A stretch of 64,000 nucleotides of DNA from Mycolicibacter virginiensis (GCF_022374935.2 NZ_CP092430.2:4588001-4652000); one strand, 5' to 3'. Shown: positions 48,723 to 58,304, counted from the stretch's first letter. Notes: generated by a model not told the origin, from the sequence alone. Numbers and translations are program-made.

Positions 48723-51700
48723 CTACGGGGTGACCGGGTTGTTCGCCCCGTTGTTGCCGGTTGCGGTCTGGCCATCCGACTGCGTACCGCCCTGGTTGAC
48801 GATGTTGCCGTCGGTGCCGTTGCCCCCGGTAGCGCCGGACCCGGTGCCGCTGCCGCCGTTGCCTCCGGTGGCCGTGCCGTTGGTGGCCGTGGACGGAGTG
48901 CCCGCACCGTCGTTGCCGAAGGCGTCGAGCCGGCTCGACCCGGCCTTGCCGCCGGTACCGCCGTCGAGACCGTCGCCGCCCTTGCCGCCGGTGGCCACAC
49001 CGTTCGCGACGTTGTCCGGGTCACCGCCGGTGGCGATGCTGGCCTTGCCACCGTCACCGCCGGTCCCACCGTTGCCGGCCTCGTCGGTGGTGGCGTCCCC
49101 GCCGTTGCCGCCGGTCGCGGTACCGCTGGCCGTTCCGCCCGGACCACCCAGCGTGCCGCCGTTGGTCACCTTCGAGCTCTGGATGTCCGCACTGCCGCCG
49201 TTACCGCCGTGACTTCCCTCGCCGGTGGCGTTACCGCCGTCACCGCCGGTGGAAGTGCCATAGGAGCTGCCGCCCGCAGCGCTGCCCTGCCCGAGCTCAC
49301 CGGACTCCAGCTCGCCCCAGGAGCCGTTGCCCCCGACGCCACCGTCGGTACCGGTACCGCCGTTGCCGCCCTGTGCGATCGCGTCGTTGCCACCGCCGCC
49401 GATGCCACCGCCGGCGTTGTCGACGACCAGGTAGCCCGCACCACCGTCACCGCCGGTGCCGTTGTCTCCGGTGCCGCCGGTGCCGCCGGTGGCGGTTCCG
49501 GTGATAGTGCTGTCTGCACCCGTCGCCGAGGCGACCGCCTCACCGCCGCTACCGCCGGTGCCACCGTTCACTGCCGTGCCACCGGCGCCGCCGGTGACCG
49601 TGGTCTGGTCGATGACCGCGCCGTCGGTCGCGACGATGCTCGCCGCACCGCCGGCACCGGCGGCGCCGCCGTCGCTGCCCACACCGGCATTGCCGCCGGT
49701 CGCGTGACTGTTGGTGATAGCGCTGCCGGCGCCGGTCGCGGTCAGGCTGGCCGCGCCCCCGTCGGCGGTTGCGCTGGCGTCACCGCCGGTGACCGTGCTG
49801 TCGGAGATGCTGCCGCCGTTGCCGACGGTCACCGTGGCGCCGCCGCCGACGTGGTCGCCGACATTCTGCCCGCTGGCCACCGTGACGTTGCTGACTGCGC
49901 CACCGCCATTGTTGATCAGCGAGTTGTCCGCGCCGTCTTGACCGTTGACACCGCCCGCACCGCCGTCGGTTCCGTTACCGCCGGAGATGTGGGCTCCGTC
50001 GATGGTGCTGCCGTCACCGTCTGCGATGACGGCTCCGCTTCCACCGTTTCCACCGTTGCCTCCGACGCCGGTGGTGCTGCCCGCTGCGCCGTTGCCGCCG
50101 TTTCCGCCGGTCGCGGTGCTGTCGGTCACGGTGCCGCCGTTGCTTTCGCCGACGATGGCGCCACCGCCGCCGCCACCGCCGCCGCCACCCTGACCCGCGG
50201 TCTGGCCGTCGGCCACCCCACCGGCACCGCCGCTGCCGCCGTTGCCGCCGGTCGCACCGTCGCCGATCCCGACGCCGTTGGCGCCCGCGCCGCCGGCGCC
50301 GCCGTTACCGGCCGTGCCGGTGCCGGAGGTGCCGCCGTTACCACCGGCACCACCGTGGCCGCCATCGAAGCTGCCGGTGTTGCCGTTACCACCGGCGCCA
50401 CCGTTACCGCCGTGACCGGCACCGCTGGCGGCGCCACCGTCACCGCCGGTGCCGCCGGAGCCGCCCGTGCTCAAGCCCACGTCCGGTAGCGCACCGACGA
50501 CCGGTGCGCCGGTGCCGCCATTGCCACCGCTGCCACCATTGCCGGCCTGGCCGTCCTCGGCGGTGCCACCGGCGCCGCCGTTGCCACCGTGGCCGCCGGC
50601 CAGGGTTCCGTTCTCTCCGGTGTTGCCCTCGCCGGTGGTGTTACCGCCGTTACCGCCGTTGCCGCCGTTTCCGGCCGTCTGGTCACCGGTCGCGTTGGCA
50701 CCCGCGCCGCCGTCACCGCCGTAGCCGCCATGACCGGACCCGTCGCCGCCGGCACCACCGGCACCGCCGTTACCGCCGGTGTTGTTGCCACCATCAGCGG
50801 TGCTGGTCACCGCACCGCCGGTGCCACCGGCGCCACCGGTGCCGCCGTAGACACCCTGGCCACCTGAGCCGCCGGAGCCACCGTTGCCGGCCTGGTAACC
50901 GGTACCGCCGCTGCCGCCCTTGCCGCCGGAGCCACCGACACCCGTCGCATCCTCGTGGGCCGGGCTCAGGCCGTTGCCGATGAAGTCTCCGGTGTTGATG
51001 TTCGTGGGCGCGTTCCCGCCGAGTCCGCCCGTACCACCATCACCGCCGTTACCGATCTGGCCGATGCTGCCTCCGGTGCCGTCGGTGTGGCCGTCGCCGC
51101 CACCCTTACCACCGGTTCCGGCCGTGGCACCGGCGGCTCCGCCGTTGCCACCGTTGCCGCCGGCGCCGGCCTCGCCGCCATTGGGGGGCGTAGGAGCCGG
51201 CGAGGGGCCAACGCTCGAACCGTTGGCGCCGGTGCCGCCTTCACCACCGACGCCACCGTTGCCACCCTTGCCACTGTTGCCGCCGTTACCACCGTTGCCG
51301 TTGGTCGCCGAGCCACCGTTGCCGCCGACACCACCGTTGCCGCCGTTACCGGCGTTGCCACCGGCGCCTGCTGCCACGGTCGCGTCATTCGAATCCGCGC
51401 CGTGACCGCCGTTGCCGCCCGTGCCGCCGACACCACCGGCACCACCGTTACCGCCGTTACCCGAGACCGAGCCGCCGTTGCCGCCGACACCACCGGCGCC
51501 ACCGTTGCCGCCGACGGCGCCGTCACCGCCGGCCGTGCCCGGGTCTTGACTGTCAAAACCGGCCGCGCCCTGGTCGCCGTTGCCGCCGACCCCACCGTTG
51601 CCGCCGTTGCCATGGCTGCCACCGTTACCACCGGCGCCACCGGCACCGCCGGACACACCCGTGCCACCGATTCCGGCGCCACCGGCACCGCCGTCACCGC

Positions 51701-53300
51701 CGTTGCCCGACACCGTGTCCGGCAGCGTGCCATCGGCGCCATCCGCGCCCGCGGTGCCGGGTGCGCCACCGAAGGGACCGGCGCTGATACCGGCCGCGCC
51801 GCCCGCACCGCCGGCGCCCACCGCACCGAGGTTGCCGCCGGCACCACCGGCGCCACCGGCACCGCCGCCGACGAGCTCGTCGCCGACCGCCTCCGTTGCA
51901 AGTTCCGGAGCGGTACCACCTCCGGCGCCACCGTTGCCGCCGGCGCCACCGTTGCCGGCAAGGCCGGAACCACCGCCAACGCCACCGGCACCACCGTTGC
52001 CCGCGGCACCCGACGGGTGCACGCCGAAGAAGCCACCGCCGCCACCATTGCCGCCGGCGCCACCAGCGCCAGCGGCGCCGCCGGAGCCGGCGTTACCACC
52101 GGTACCGCCCGCGCCGCCCGCACCACCCGGGTCACTGGCGGGAATGAGTGCCGCGGGCACGATCTCGGGCCCGTTGTTCACATCACCGTTGCCACCGGCA
52201 CCGCCGTTCCCGCCGTTACCACCGACACCGCCGTTACCGCCGATGCCGCCGTTGCCGCCGGCACCGGAGTTACCGAACAGGCCAGCGGCCCCACCGTTAC
52301 CGCCGGCGGCACCGTTACCACCGGCAAAGCCGTCCGTGCCGTCACCGCCATTGCCGCCGTCGGGTCCGTTGGCGCCGGTTCCGCCGACCGGGCTCAGACC
52401 GTCGGCGCCCACGTTTCCGTTGGTGCCAGCCGCGCCGTTGCCACCGTTTCCGCCGGTACCACCGTTGCCGCCGTTACCGAAGAAGAAACCACCGGCGCCG
52501 CCGATACCTCCAACCAAGCCGTCCGTTCCGGCCGCGCCGATACCGTCGACGCCGAAGGCGCCCGCGCCACCGTCGCCGCCGTTACCCATCAGGGAACCGC
52601 CGGCGCCACCGCTGCCGCCCACCAGGCCGAGCCCGATGCCGCTGCCACCGTCGCCGCCGTTGCCGAGCATGCCGGCGTTGCCGCCGTCGAGGGTGAACGT
52701 CGAACCGGCAGCGAAGTCGTAGGTGCCGTTCTCAATGTCGGCCAGCGTGACCTCGTTGCCATCGGCGTCGAGCAAGACGGCGCCGTCCGCGGCGAGCACA
52801 TCGCCGTCCGCATCGACGAACGCGCCGCTACCGCCGTCACCGAACAGGAATCCACCGGCGCTCGCCGCGTGGTAAACCAGGTCGCCGTCGGCGTTGAAGT
52901 CCACGTAGGCGTTGGCGCCGTTGGCGAAGATGCCGTCGAGGTGCAGGCCGCTGCCGATCAAGAGCTGACCGATGTCATATAGCGGCTGGTAGATGATCAT
53001 GTTGATCGAGTTGGCCACCAGCTCGTTGAGAGCCTGCAGCGGGTCGGTACCCGCCGCCATGCCGGCCCAGTCGCCGCCAAACCCGTCGAAACCAAGCCAT
53101 TCAAGTCCCGACGTGTCGGCCGCCGGCGGCTCGACCCAGCTGAACAGGTCGTCGAACAGGCCGTCGAGCCCATCGGCACTGGCCGGCGCGGCCGTTAGTG
53201 GCGTCATACCGAAGGCCAGGAACGCCCCCACGGCGCTGGTGGCGCCCACGGCGCGACGAACTCGGCTATTTGCAGTCTTGGTAGCAGAGCGGTGTGACAT
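48723..53300 (-). CDS. PGRS-like secreted protein with beta-helix-type section
   Basis: 1525 residues from ATG at 53300 with GGGGAG upstream. The signal peptide has [20 protein letters not shown] and ends PASA-D. The N-domain contains SWVEPPAADTSGLEWLGFDG, NMIIYQPLYDIGQLLIGSG and an acidic patch (DFNADGDLVY, VDADGDVLAADG, DADGNEVTLADIENG). A GGxGGxG body follows. From about residue 1060 to 1250 the repeats change to Thr/Ser/Val-rich units (SDSTVTGG, ITNSHATGG, IDQTTVTGG), suggesting a parallel beta-helix. The C-terminus is GNNGANNPVTP. It shares leader and N-domain with 54921-57485 and its beta-type section with 59665-64000. It lies between wzm and the GtrA-like gene. Confidence 0.9.
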   Translation of the reverse strand: MSHRSATKTANSRVRRAVGATSAVGAFLAFGMTPLTAAPASADGLDGLFDDLFSWVEPPAADTSGLEWLGFDGFGGDWAGMAAGTDPLQALNELVANSINMIIYQPLYDIGQLLIGSGLHLDGIFANGANAYVDFNADGDLVYHAASAGGFLFGDGGSGAFVDADGDVLAADGAVLLDADGNEVTLADIENGTYDFAAGSTFTLDGGNAGMLGNGGDGGSGIGLGLVGGSGGAGGSLMGNGGDGGAGAFGVDGIGAAGTDGLVGGIGGAGGFFFGNGGNGGTGGNGGNGAAGTNGNVGADGLSPVGGTGANGPDGGNGGDGTDGFAGGNGAAGGNGGAAGLFGNSGAGGNGGIGGNGGVGGNGGNGGAGGNGDVNNGPEIVPAALIPASDPGGAGGAGGTGGNAGSGGAAGAGGAGGNGGGGGFFGVHPSGAAGNGGAGGVGGGSGLAGNGGAGGNGGAGGGTAPELATEAVGDELVGGGAGGAGGAGGNLGAVGAGGAGGAAGISAGPFGGAPGTAGADGADGTLPDTVSGNGGDGGAGGAGIGGTGVSGGAGGAGGNGGSHGNGGNGGVGGNGDQGAAGFDSQDPGTAGGDGAVGGNGGAGGVGGNGGSVSGNGGNGGAGGVGGTGGNGGHGADSNDATVAAGAGGNAGNGGNGGVGGNGGSATNGNGGNGGNSGKGGNGGVGGEGGTGANGSSVGPSPAPTPPNGGEAGAGGNGGNGGAAGATAGTGGKGGGDGHTDGTGGSIGQIGNGGDGGTGGLGGNAPTNINTGDFIGNGLSPAHEDATGVGGSGGKGGSGGTGYQAGNGGSGGSGGQGVYGGTGGAGGTGGAVTSTADGGNNTGGNGGAGGAGGDGSGHGGYGGDGGAGANATGDQTAGNGGNGGNGGNTTGEGNTGENGTLAGGHGGNGGAGGTAEDGQAGNGGSGGNGGTGAPVVGALPDVGLSTGGSGGTGGDGGAASGAGHGGNGGAGGNGNTGSFDGGHGGAGGNGGTSGTGTAGNGGAGGAGANGVGIGDGATGGNGGSGGAGGVADGQTAGQGGGGGGGGGGAIVGESNGGTVTDSTATGGNGGNGAAGSTTGVGGNGGNGGSGAVIADGDGSTIDGAHISGGNGTDGGAGGVNGQDGADNSLINNGGGAVSNVTVASGQNVGDHVGGGATVTVGNGGSISDSTVTGGDASATADGGAASLTATGAGSAITNSHATGGNAGVGSDGGAAGAGGAASIVATDGAVIDQTTVTGGAGGTAVNGGTGGSGGEAVASATGADSTITGTATGGTGGTGDNGTGGDGGAGYLVVDNAGGGIGGGGNDAIAQGGNGGTGTDGGVGGNGSWGELESGELGQGSAAGGSSYGTSTGGDGGNATGEGSHGGNGGSADIQSSKVTNGGTLGGPGGTASGTATGGNGGDATTDEAGNGGTGGDGGKASIATGGDPDNVANGVATGGKGGDGLDGGTGGKAGSSRLDAFGNDGAGTPSTATNGTATGGNGGSGTGSGATGGNGTDGNIVNQGGTQSDGQTATGNNGANNPVTP

Positions 53301-53341
53301 GAGATCTCCCCGGGGCAGATTAGCTCTTGACTGTTGACAGG

Positions 53342-53373
53342 GACGTAAATTGCTTATCCGGCGTTAAGGTAAC
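53342..53373 (-). promoter_or_regulatory. Conserved PGRS leader element with GTTAAGGTAAC
   Basis: GACGTAAATTGCTTA at 53342-53356 is followed by the palindromic GTTAAGGTAAC at 53363-53373. The same two blocks in the same order lie upstream of 54921-57485. They start about 42 bp from the start codon and probably form a shared promoter or regulator site. Confidence 0.5.
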
Positions 53374-53507
53374 AGACCTTTTTCAAATTCGGCAACCAAT
53401 TCCGACAAATAGAAGCTGCGCAGGCTCCGCCGGCAGCCCTGTGACCAGGCACTTTGTGTAGAAAGAAGTCTTATCGAGAGGACTTTCGTGCGACTATAAG
53501 GAGTGTT

Positions 53508-53594
53508 ATGCCCATCTACTGGTCCACTGAAAGCGGGCGATTGACGTTTTGGCAGGGTTGCTGGAAACATCGCGATAAGGGCACTTGTTTGTAA
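53508..53594 (+). CDS. Possible 28-residue small protein
   Basis: AAGGAG, four bases, then ATG at 53508. The frame encodes 28 residues (MPIYWSTESGRLTFWQ and on) and ends TAA at 53594. It has three tryptophans and two cysteines. There is no homologue knowledge; it may be chance, but the ribosome site is one of the best in the window. Confidence 0.25.
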   Translation: MPIYWSTESGRLTFWQGCWKHRDKGTCL

Positions 53595-53951
53595 GCGGCA
53601 CCCTTCCGACCACGTGCTAACGCGCAATTCGGACGCCCTCGCGCCAGGATCGAGTGGTAGCTACACCGGCAATACCGGGTGATCCACGAGCCTGAGAACC
53701 TGGCAGCGCGGTAGCCATCGGCGACTCAGGTGTCCGCCGGGCGCGACCTACGCGTACGGAACCCGACGCTTAGTGGGTTCAGCTGAGGGGGCCATCGGCA
53801 GCCCGCAGGTCCGGCCGTGGCGCCGTCGCACTGCCGGCGGAGCGAATCAGTTCCGGCAACTGATCAACCCCGCGGTTCAGCGAGGCTCGACGAAGGAGAG
53901 AGGAAGCCGGGACCGCAGCGAGTAGCCAACGGCGCCCAGCGGCCCCGCGGG

Positions 53952-54611
53952 TCAGGCGATCAGGTCGCCCAGGCCGAAGTCGGTGAGTACCGCGTCAAAC
54001 CCGTCCGGGACCAGCCCGGCATCGACAGCACCCACGGTGAACGCATCCTCGAGACTCACCGGGGCGACAACCTCATCGAGGCCGCCCGGGTGGAATACAT
54101 CAGCCAGGCCGATGAGGCCGGCCTCACTGGAGCTGGGGTCGAGCAATTCGCCGGTGAGCCAGTTACGGGTCTCGTACCACTCCACCATGTTGTCGAACAG
54201 GTCCTTGAGGGCGTCGCCGGCCGTGCCCAGCAGCGTGATGGTGTCCTCGACACCCTGCCAGCCCTCGGTGAGCACCAGCAGTGGCGCACCGACCAGCAGT
54301 GTCAGCGGGATCACGAAGAACAACTCGCCGAGCGCCTCAAGACCGATTACCACCGGAAACCACGGGGTTGCCGGATCGTCCAGAATCGGAATGATCCAGT
54401 TCAATCCGGTCAAAGTGCCGATGATGTCCATCAAGCTGGAGTCGGAGGACAGCGCCGTCAACTCGACCGGGGTCAAGACGGCGGCCGGCGGAAGAGCCAC
54501 GGGCGACGCCGCGGCAGGGATGGGCGTGACACCGCCGGCCGTAAACGCAACCACACCAGCGGTCGCAACGCTGGCGATGGCCCGAGAATATCCGTTCGAC
54601 GCAGTCCACAT
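53952..54611 (-). CDS. Small exported or membrane protein of unknown function
   Basis: ATG at 54611 (MWTASNGYSRAIASVATAGV) gives 219 residues; the frame is open to 54863, but the upstream part lacks coding character and overlaps a terminator region. An N-terminal signal sequence ends near AAASPVALP. A PVELTALSSDSSLMDIIGTL segment follows, then a hydrophobic stretch ELFFVIPLTLLVGAPLLVLT that could span the membrane. The C-terminal half is acidic and ends FDAVLTDFGLGDLIA. It lies between two PGRS-like genes on the same strand, in a position similar to the RPY genes of other cassettes, but lacks the RPY motif. No convincing ribosome site. Not recognised. Confidence 0.65.
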   Translation of the reverse strand: MWTASNGYSRAIASVATAGVVAFTAGGVTPIPAAASPVALPPAAVLTPVELTALSSDSSLMDIIGTLTGLNWIIPILDDPATPWFPVVIGLEALGELFFVIPLTLLVGAPLLVLTEGWQGVEDTITLLGTAGDALKDLFDNMVEWYETRNWLTGELLDPSSSEAGLIGLADVFHPGGLDEVVAPVSLEDAFTVGAVDAGLVPDGFDAVLTDFGLGDLIA

Positions 54612-54868
54612 AGCGACTGATTGTATTGCAGGGCAACTGAATTTTCGAACCCAAACTGAACACTGAGACGAAATCGTCTGCCGCTCGCGGGGAGTGATTT
54701 GCCGTGTTGCGACCATCGAACGCCCGACCGTATCAGGAAGCCTCAAATCGCTTCTGCGACAAAGGCGTTCGCCTGTGACGCAGTGACCTCGCCGCGCAGA
54801 GTTGCCGCAGACACGGCACTTACCCGGATGCAGTTTTTTTGAATACGGAGCCGCCGTCGGCATGCAAC

Positions 54869-54908
54869 AAAAGAAACACCCCGCACGATTGTGCGGGGTG
54901 TTTCTTTT
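54869..54908 (-). terminator. Strong bidirectional terminator
   Basis: AAAAGAAACACCCCGCAC (54869-54886), loop GATT, then GTGCGGGGTGTTTCTTTT (54891-54908). This is an 18-bp perfect stem with A- and T-runs on either side, 12 bases past the stop codon at 54921. It should end the PGRS-like transcript. The remainder of 54612-54920 shows no gene. Confidence 0.92.
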
Positions 54909-54920
54909 GCGCTGTAGCGA

Positions 54921-57485
54921 TTAGCCCTCCGGAACCACAGGAGGCTGCACGACGCCCGGCTGACCGGCCTGTCCGGCAGTGCCGTCGCTCGCGGCGTCCG
55001 GACCGGCACCAGCAGCGCCGCCGGCACCAGCGGCACCACCCTCGCTGTCGGCACCCGGGACATTGCCCGCGCCGCCGTTGAGGCCGTCGTCACCGAATGC
55101 CGGGGTGAGGACGTCGCCGCCGTTACCGCCATTGCCGCCGTTACCACCGGTGACCTCACCGGCACCACCGGCGCCACCGTCGCCGCCGGCGCCACCGTGG
55201 ACACCGTCGAGCGGACCGGAGGACGAGTCACCAGAGGTGGTGTTCCAGTCCGGGTCACCCCAACGGATGTTGCTGCCGGCACCACCATTACCGCCGGCAC
55301 CGCCGTCGCCACCGACACCACCGGTGCCGTCGGTGTTCGCCAGGCCCTGACCACCGGCGCCGCCCTGGCCGCCGTTGCCGCCGTGGGTGCCACCCGCGTA
55401 CAGGTCGTTACCACCGTTACCGCCGTTACCGCCGTTACCGGCGGTCGCGCCGGACCCACCGGCACCACCGTTACCACCGACACCAGCGGTGCCCTGCGGC
55501 CCCATGGTGCCGGAACCGACCGGCCCCTCAACCGAGGCGAAGTCCCGCACGTCCGCGACGTCGCCACCGACGCCACCGTTGCCGCCGTTACCACCGTTGC
55601 CGATGATGCCGTCGTTGCCGTTGGCCGCGCCCGCACCCGCCGCACCGGCGTTACCGCCGGCACCACCGGCGCCACCGTCACCGGGGGCGTTGTAGAGGCC
55701 GTGCACCGAGTCGGTGTCCTCGTGGACCCCGACACTGCCGTGGCCGCCGTTACCGCCGTCGGAACCGACGCCACCGTTACCGCCGTTGCCGCCGTTACCG
55801 GCCTGGCCGCCACCGGCACCGCCGGCGCCACCGTTACCACCGGCGGCACCGTTACCACCGCTGGTGGCCGGGATTGCCGGGTCCAGGACGCCGCCGCCAG
55901 CCGCGGTCGATCCGTTCACACCGTTCTGGCCACCGGTAGCAGCGGAGGCGTTACCACCGTTACCACCGTTACCACCGTCGCCGTCGACACCAGCCGCACC
56001 GTTGTTGGCGCCCTCGCCACCGGCCGCACCACCGGCCGCCGCCGCGCCACCGTTACCGGCGTTGCCACCGTTGCCACCGGCCATACCGTTAGCACCCACA
56101 CCGTTGGCCGCCAGACCATCGGCACCGGTACCGCCGTCGCCACCGAGGCCACCGTTACCACCGACGCCACCGTCGGCGTTGGCACCAGCGACACCCGGGA
56201 CGGAGCCCTGGCCAGCTGCGCCACCCACGCCGCCTGCGCCACCGAGGGCACCGTTGCCGCCGTTGCCGCCCGCGGCACCGTCGCCGTTGCCGTTTTCGAA
56301 GTCGCCGTTCGCACCGGTCACACCGTTGCCACCGTTACCACCGGCACCACCGACACCGGCGTCGCCGCCGTTGCCCGCCGCACCCGGGGTGTGGACACCG
56401 AAGAAGCCACCGGCGCCACCGTTACCGCCGACACCACCGTTACCGCCGGCACCACCGACACCGGCGTTGCCACCGTTGCCGTCCTCGGTGTCCGCACCAG
56501 CAGCACCCGCACCACCGGCGCCACCGACACCACCGACACCACCGGTGCCACCGGCACCGGAGTTACCGAACAGGCCGGCCACACCACCGTTGCCGCCCGC
56601 GCCACCGTTGCCCGCGACGCCACCGGCCTGACCGATGCCACCCGCGGCACCGGTACCACCGACGCCACCGGTACCACCAGCGCCACCGTTGCCGATCAGG
56701 AAGCCACCGTCGCCACCGACACCACCGGCGAAGCCGACCGCACCGATGTCACCGATGCCGCCGGTACCACCAGCGCCACCGTTACCCATCAGGAAGCCAC
56801 CGGCACCGCCGTCGCCACCGAGACCGAAGAAGCTGCCGCCGTCGCCACCGTTGCCGATCAGGCCCGCGTTGCCGCCGTTGAGGTCAAAGTCGTTCGAAGC
56901 GAACGAGTAGGTGCCGTTCTCGATGTCGGCGAGCGTGACAACGTTGTCGTTCTCGTCCAGCAGGACCACGCCGTTGGCGCCGAGCACTTCACCGTCAGCG
57001 TTGAGGAACGCACCGCTGCCGCCGTCACCGAACAGGAAGCCACCCGCGGAGGCGGCGTTGTAGACCAGGTCGCCGTCAGCGTTGAAGCCGACGTAGGCGT
57101 TGTCGCCGTTGTCGAAGACGCCGTCGATACGCAGCCCCAGGTCGTTGATCAGGAACTGGTTGATGCCGTAGATCGGCTGGTAGATCAGCGTGTTGAGGGT
57201 GTTGGCCACCAGCGTGTTGAGGCCATCGAGCGGGCTGGCAGCTGCCGAGCCGGCCAGGTCACCGTCAAAAGCGCTGAAACCCAACCAGTCAAAACCGGAG
57301 GTGTCGGCCGCCGACGGCTCGATCCAGCTGAACAAGTCGCCGAAGAAGTCCTCGAAGTCAGCGCTGGCGGGCGCCGCCGTGACCGGCGTCAAACCGAACG
57401 CGAGGAAAGCGCCCGCGGCACTGGTGGCGCCGACGGCGCGACTGAGACGACGAGTCCTGCTCTTGGCGGCAGATCGGTTCGACAT
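54921..57485 (-). CDS. PGRS-like secreted glycine-rich protein, 854 residues
   Basis: ATG at 57485 with AAGGG upstream. The signal peptide has [20 protein letters not shown] and ends PASA-D. The N-domain contains SWIEPSAADTSGFDWLGFSA, NTLIYQPIYGINQFLINDLG and an acidic section (YVGFNADGDLVY, LNADGEVLGANG, ENDNVVTLADIENG). The GGxGGxG body follows, with non-repeat patches including HEDTDSVHGLYNAPGD and RDFASVEGPVGSG. The C-terminus is GQAGQPGVVQPPVVPEG. The N-domain is closely related to that of 48723-53300, and the upstream leader is conserved. A perfect terminator follows. It has no RPY gene directly upstream. Confidence 0.9.
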   Translation of the reverse strand: MSNRSAAKSRTRRLSRAVGATSAAGAFLAFGLTPVTAAPASADFEDFFGDLFSWIEPSAADTSGFDWLGFSAFDGDLAGSAAASPLDGLNTLVANTLNTLIYQPIYGINQFLINDLGLRIDGVFDNGDNAYVGFNADGDLVYNAASAGGFLFGDGGSGAFLNADGEVLGANGVVLLDENDNVVTLADIENGTYSFASNDFDLNGGNAGLIGNGGDGGSFFGLGGDGGAGGFLMGNGGAGGTGGIGDIGAVGFAGGVGGDGGFLIGNGGAGGTGGVGGTGAAGGIGQAGGVAGNGGAGGNGGVAGLFGNSGAGGTGGVGGVGGAGGAGAAGADTEDGNGGNAGVGGAGGNGGVGGNGGAGGFFGVHTPGAAGNGGDAGVGGAGGNGGNGVTGANGDFENGNGDGAAGGNGGNGALGGAGGVGGAAGQGSVPGVAGANADGGVGGNGGLGGDGGTGADGLAANGVGANGMAGGNGGNAGNGGAAAAGGAAGGEGANNGAAGVDGDGGNGGNGGNASAATGGQNGVNGSTAAGGGVLDPAIPATSGGNGAAGGNGGAGGAGGGQAGNGGNGGNGGVGSDGGNGGHGSVGVHEDTDSVHGLYNAPGDGGAGGAGGNAGAAGAGAANGNDGIIGNGGNGGNGGVGGDVADVRDFASVEGPVGSGTMGPQGTAGVGGNGGAGGSGATAGNGGNGGNGGNDLYAGGTHGGNGGQGGAGGQGLANTDGTGGVGGDGGAGGNGGAGSNIRWGDPDWNTTSGDSSSGPLDGVHGGAGGDGGAGGAGEVTGGNGGNGGNGGDVLTPAFGDDGLNGGAGNVPGADSEGGAAGAGGAAGAGPDAASDGTAGQAGQPGVVQPPVVPEG

Positions 57486-57526
57486 GTTTTCCCTTCAGGT
57501 GAGGATTAGCTATTGGCGGCTGACAG

Positions 57527-57559
57527 CGTCGTAAATTGCTAAGCCGCCGTTAAGGTAAC
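57527..57559 (-). promoter_or_regulatory. Conserved PGRS leader element, second copy
   Basis: GCGTCGTAAATTGCTAAG followed by GTTAAGGTAAC at 57549-57559 matches the leader at 53342-53373 in order and spacing, 42 or so bp upstream of the ATG. Confidence 0.5.
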
Positions 57560-57659
57560 AGAGGGTCTACAACACAGGCAACCGAGATGAGATCGAGAAC
57601 CTGGAAACTTGTTGAAATGCCCGTGAACAGTTGGTTTACCGAAGTAGCTAACGGTTTAG

Positions 57660-57675
57660 TTGGACACGTGTCTAA
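57660..57675. promoter_or_regulatory. Palindrome TTGGACACGTGTCTAA
   Basis: The central 10 bp GACACGTGTC is perfect; the 16-bp element has one mismatch. It lies in the divergent 408-bp gap 57486-57893 between the PGRS-like gene and the GtrA-like gene. Size suits a TetR-type operator. No matching regulator gene is in the window. Confidence 0.4.
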
Positions 57676-57893
57676 ATATGAAACGGATCACAGGGAATCC
57701 GAATATGCTCACGCTGAGCATAAAACTGTGAGCCGCGTAGGTTTTTACCATGTTTAGGCAGGTCAAGCTGATGCACCTTGGTTCACTAGAACGGTCACGC
57801 AGCCCGTTGGGTGTCCTCCGCGGCTCCATTCGCGGCCTTCACCGCTGCGGCCACGACCCTCTGGTGGGTGCAGTTGCTGATTAGGATTCCCGA

Positions 57894-58304
57894 GTGGCCG
57901 AGACAACACCCCGACCTCTGCAGCTGTCGACGCAGGTCTGGCGTTTTCTGGTCACCGGCGCGCTGTCGGCGGTAGTGGATTTCGGGCTGTACCTACTGCT
58001 GTACCTGGGGGCGGGCGTCCCGGTCGATATGGCCAAGGCGATCAGCTTCGTCGCCGGAACCACCACGGCCTATCTCATCAACCGGCGATGGACGTTCCAA
58101 TCCTCTGCCCACGCCGGGCGGTTCATCGCAGTGATGGCGCTCTACGCGCTGACGTTCGCTGTCCAGGTGGGGATCAACCACCTGTGCCTACAACTATTGG
58201 ATTACCAACGGTGGGCGTTGCCGGTCGCATTCGTGGCGGCCCAGGGCACCGCGACCGTCATCAATTTCGTTGTGCAGCGAACGCTGATCTTCCGCACGCG
58301 CTAG
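57894..58304 (+). CDS. GtrA-like membrane protein, Rv3789-like
   Basis: 136 residues from GTG at 57894 ([20 protein letters not shown]). Four transmembrane helices of the GtrA family: [60 protein letters not shown] and [20 protein letters not shown]. The conserved NRRWTF and C-terminal FRTR are present. Rv3789 acts in arabinogalactan synthesis; a role in decaprenyl-phosphoarabinose translocation or in recruiting an arabinosyltransferase has been proposed. In M. tuberculosis dprE1 (Rv3790) follows directly. Here the next gene is a truncated PGRS-like gene on the other strand. Confidence 0.9.
   Translation: MAETTPRPLQLSTQVWRFLVTGALSAVVDFGLYLLLYLGAGVPVDMAKAISFVAGTTTAYLINRRWTFQSSAHAGRFIAVMALYALTFAVQVGINHLCLQLLDYQRWALPVAFVAAQGTATVINFVVQRTLIFRTR

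Larger units (their letters stand above)
53301..53951. other. 651-bp intergenic region upstream of PGRS-like gene
   Basis: Holds the leader element above, a short plus-strand frame with a strong ribosome site at 53508, and an inverted repeat around 53465-53487 (AAGTC/GACTT). I see no other gene. AT content is higher than average near 53370-53520. Confidence 0.5.

Noticed and set aside
53364..53627. An 87-codon minus-strand frame upstream of the PGRS-like gene
   Set aside because: It overlaps the conserved leader element, has no ribosome site and its composition is not coding-like.
54612..54863. N-terminal extension of the small exported protein to 54863
   Set aside because: The extra 84 codons are Arg/Cys-rich and would place the signal sequence internally.
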